Program-made: the position numbers and the translations under genes
IMG/VR virus record: IMGVR_UViG_3300003332_000022
Location: 1 to 57,657 of that record
Reading direction: 5' to 3' (one strand)
DNA from: a virus
Length of the DNA: 57,657 bases
Shown: one piece after another, positions 55,837 to 57,657 of the stretch
Layout of the letters: each line of letters begins with the position of its first letter
How positions within the stretch are numbered: the stretch's first letter is position 1
Notes under the pieces: model-generated
What the model was told of the DNA's origin: nothing
Seen by the model: only the letters and a program-made list of their open reading frames with translations
Databases searched by the model: none

Positions 55837-57657
55837 CTAACCAACATAAAACCTCTTAGTATGAAGTCTTTCATACCAAGAATATAACGTCCCAAAGTAT
55901 GTAGCTTTCTCATTGAATGCTTCTAATATTGCGTGTTTAAATTCTGATCCATTAACATCCACAGAGACATTAGTTCCACTTACCTGAACTCCATCTACCA
56001 ACTGCATTAAATCTCTTGTTAAGAAAGGTTTAGATCCAAACGTCTTATTAAGTAATTCTAACAATTCACCTTTGGCAGTAGTCTCATCATCTAAGAAATC
56101 ATTTCTATCAAATACATCTAACAGGTCTTCTCCACATATTTCCATTAATGGTATTCTAACAAATTTATTCCATTCTTTAAAGCGGGCAGCGGTTTCATAC
56201 TTGGAAAAATCTAAATTTTTCCCAACCATTACCAAGGATAAGACTGCGCTAATAATTTTCTTGCGGTTATCCATCGCCCATTGACCAATATCTTGTCTTC
56301 CAAACTTTCTAAATTCTGGCCTTTCAACATTAGGTACTATTCTGATTGGTAGTATTCTTGTAGCAAAGTCTCCTTTGAAGACAATATTGTTACCAGTAAA
56401 TAGCCATAGAACACTACTAGGTACTTCTTCAGTTTCATTAACGCCAAGTTTCCTCCTTGAGTAAGTGCCACTAGTCATAGCCTTTGCTAATTCATTACTA
56501 GCAACAGCGGCATCCTTTTTAATATTATCAAACAATACACAGCTATGTCCTTCTCTAAGGATAGCCAGGAGGTGTTTCCCTAATTCCTCATCGCTATCAC
56601 TCCAACCAGTAGCAGCAACAGGCCTATTATATATAGAGTAACTCATTAACTGAGCCAATGTAGTCTTACCAGAAGAAGGTTTTGGACTAACAATAGCATA
56701 ACCAGGCATCCCATTATCCCCAGTAACATAAGGTCTTTGAATAGCGGTCATAAACATTCCTACTGCTCCAGCTAAATCTAGTTTTGTCTGGAAAGGAAAT
56801 TCAGCCAATACCTCTTCTGTTAAGTATCTATATGCTTTCTCTGGATCAATTATTTTAACTTTCAATTTTCTATGTAGTTCGGCATATAAACCAGTATTAG
56901 GATCATATCCACTTTTCTCGACTAGCCTCCACTTATCATCTATAAAAGGATGTTCAACTATTCCAGCTAATGGCTTCCAATTTACTCCATACATCTTAGG
57001 TACAGAGTTGAGGATAGAGTCTGGACAAACTATCTCTTTACCAGTTTCATTTAGGAATATACAATCTTTTTCTACTCTACTTCTAATGATTCCTACAGGA
57101 TTATCTATTGTTTGAACAATAGGCATTGGAGGATAATCATCTTTTAGATTTATCTTTTTGGTTATCTGGCGAATGGTTTTGGGAATAGAATGAGATATTA
57201 TACAAATTGTATTCCCTAATTTATATACTTCTGGTTTTTTCTTGGAAGCTGCTAATATCTTAGCAACAGAATTAGTAACAGAACCATAAGTAGAGTTTGT
57301 TAATTCTAACTCAAATATATCTTGATTCTTTCTCTCTTCTGTTTTTAGCTTTCTAGCAATTTCTGCCATTTCTGCCTTTTTCTCTTCTTTGGCAGTCCGT
57401 ATATCTTCACTTATCGCTCTTGGGCCAAATTTCAATAACTCATCTAATTCTCTAACCAATCCTTTTAGTTCAGTTCCTTCAAATGGGATTAACTTTTTAG
57501 CAAATTCTTTTTTTAACATCTCTTTATCTGAAGTTAATATCCATTTTAGAACGTCATTATAATCAGGTATATCAACTATAGACATTGCCGAGTCTACTGC
57601 TCTTGAAATATCATCGTATCTCATTTGCCAATCTGCTAATCTCTCTTCATCATTTTT
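55837..57657 (-). CDS. Primase-helicase, C-terminal helicase half (cut by window edge)
   Basis: Open from the edge (11 codons before the first Met at 57624) to 55837. PKPSSGKTTLAQLM is the Walker A of a P-loop helicase; SCVLFDNIKKD is Walker B; WLFTGNNIVFKGDFATR holds sensor/Arg finger (N and R), as in the DUF927/SF3-like phage helicases. Preceding DWQMRYDDISRAVDSAM is the linker that follows primase domains. With 1-973 it would form a protein of about 930 aa that unwinds and primes DNA. The helicase part is secure, the join is inference. Confidence 0.85.
   Translation of the reverse strand, partial: KNDEERLADWQMRYDDISRAVDSAMSIVDIPDYNDVLKWILTSDKEMLKKEFAKKLIPFEGTELKGLVRELDELLKFGPRAISEDIRTAKEEKKAEMAEIARKLKTEERKNQDIFELELTNSTYGSVTNSVAKILAASKKKPEVYKLGNTICIISHSIPKTIRQITKKINLKDDYPPMPIVQTIDNPVGIIRSRVEKDCIFLNETGKEIVCPDSILNSVPKMYGVNWKPLAGIVEHPFIDDKWRLVEKSGYDPNTGLYAELHRKLKVKIIDPEKAYRYLTEEVLAEFPFQTKLDLAGAVGMFMTAIQRPYVTGDNGMPGYAIVSPKPSSGKTTLAQLMSYSIYNRPVAATGWSDSDEELGKHLLAILREGHSCVLFDNIKKDAAVASNELAKAMTSGTYSRRKLGVNETEEVPSSVLWLFTGNNIVFKGDFATRILPIRIVPNVERPEFRKFGRQDIGQWAMDNRKKIISAVLSLVMVGKNLDFSKYETAARFKEWNKFVRIPLMEICGEDLLDVFDRNDFLDDETTAKGELLELLNKTFGSKPFLTRDLMQLVDGVQVSGTNVSVDVNGSEFKHAILEAFNEKATYFGTLYSWYERLHTKRFYVG

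Noticed and set aside
55796-55850. 26-aa minus ORF overlapping the primase-helicase end
   Set aside because: Very short, no distinct Shine-Dalgarno; could be real but cannot be supported.
1-57657. Lysogeny module or tRNA genes
   Set aside because: No integrase, repressor or attachment site; no cloverleaf-like sequence noticed. A dedicated tRNA search was not possible.

Overview
The window looks like essentially the whole genome of a tailed, contractile (myovirus-type) bacteriophage of about 57.7 kb with AT-rich DNA. The head genes are HK97-like (portal, prohead protease, major capsid protein). The tail genes follow the phage Mu order: terminator, DUF2635-type small protein, sheath, tube, frameshifted chaperone, tape measure, DNA_circ_N protein, gp44/45/46/47/48-like baseplate, fibres. 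I see no integrase, repressor, partition gene, reverse transcriptase, CRISPR array or tRNA gene, so a virulent life style is the simplest reading. A lipobox protein and an M15 peptidase suggest a Gram-negative host (inference); strong GGAGG-type ribosome sites argue against Bacteroidota. The host cannot be named from sequence alone.

Layout. (1) 1-8008, minus strand: the N-terminal half of a primase-helicase, then a cell-surface or virion modification cassette (three glycosyltransferase-like proteins, two sulfotransferases and an APS-kinase-like protein), then small accessory genes including a DUF1566 lectin-fold protein whose C-terminus looks like a hypervariable region. (2) 8009-12247: a regulatory and probable replication-control region with the small terminase gene, several small and partly frameshifted minus-strand genes, tandem 11-bp palindromes, direct repeats, a strong terminator and an 11-copy 23-bp repeat array next to an AT-rich tract. 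(3) 12248-38050, plus strand: one long late operon with endolysin, lipoprotein, membrane protein, intein-bearing large terminase, head, tail, baseplate and fibre genes, ending in a membrane protein. (4) 38043-57657, minus strand: replication, recombination and nucleotide metabolism. It holds a RuvC-like resolvase, DNA ligase, DnaE-type polymerase, HNH endonuclease, broken methyltransferase, DnaQ-like exonuclease, HAD phosphatase/MazG-like fusion, variant ThyX, flavoprotein, RadD-like helicase, Cas4/RecB-like nuclease, DUF669 protein, Sak4-like RecA-fold ATPase and the C-terminal half of the primase-helicase.

The two window ends carry the two halves of one primase-helicase gene, and the reading frame closes if the A/T homopolymer at the junction is one base shorter. 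The molecule is therefore probably circular or circularly permuted.

Transcription appears to be driven by recurring sigma70-like promoters, TTTACT-17 bp-TATAGT/TATAAT (nine instances with exactly 17 bp spacing), on both strands. Some -10 boxes lie inside dyad symmetries (CCCTATA-N6-TATAGGG or AACCTATA-N11-TATAGGTT), which suggests a shared regulator. Several genes (methyltransferase at 43.4-43.9 kb, small genes near 9.2-10.6 kb and 53.7 kb) look frameshifted. They may be genuine decay, recoding or sequencing indels.
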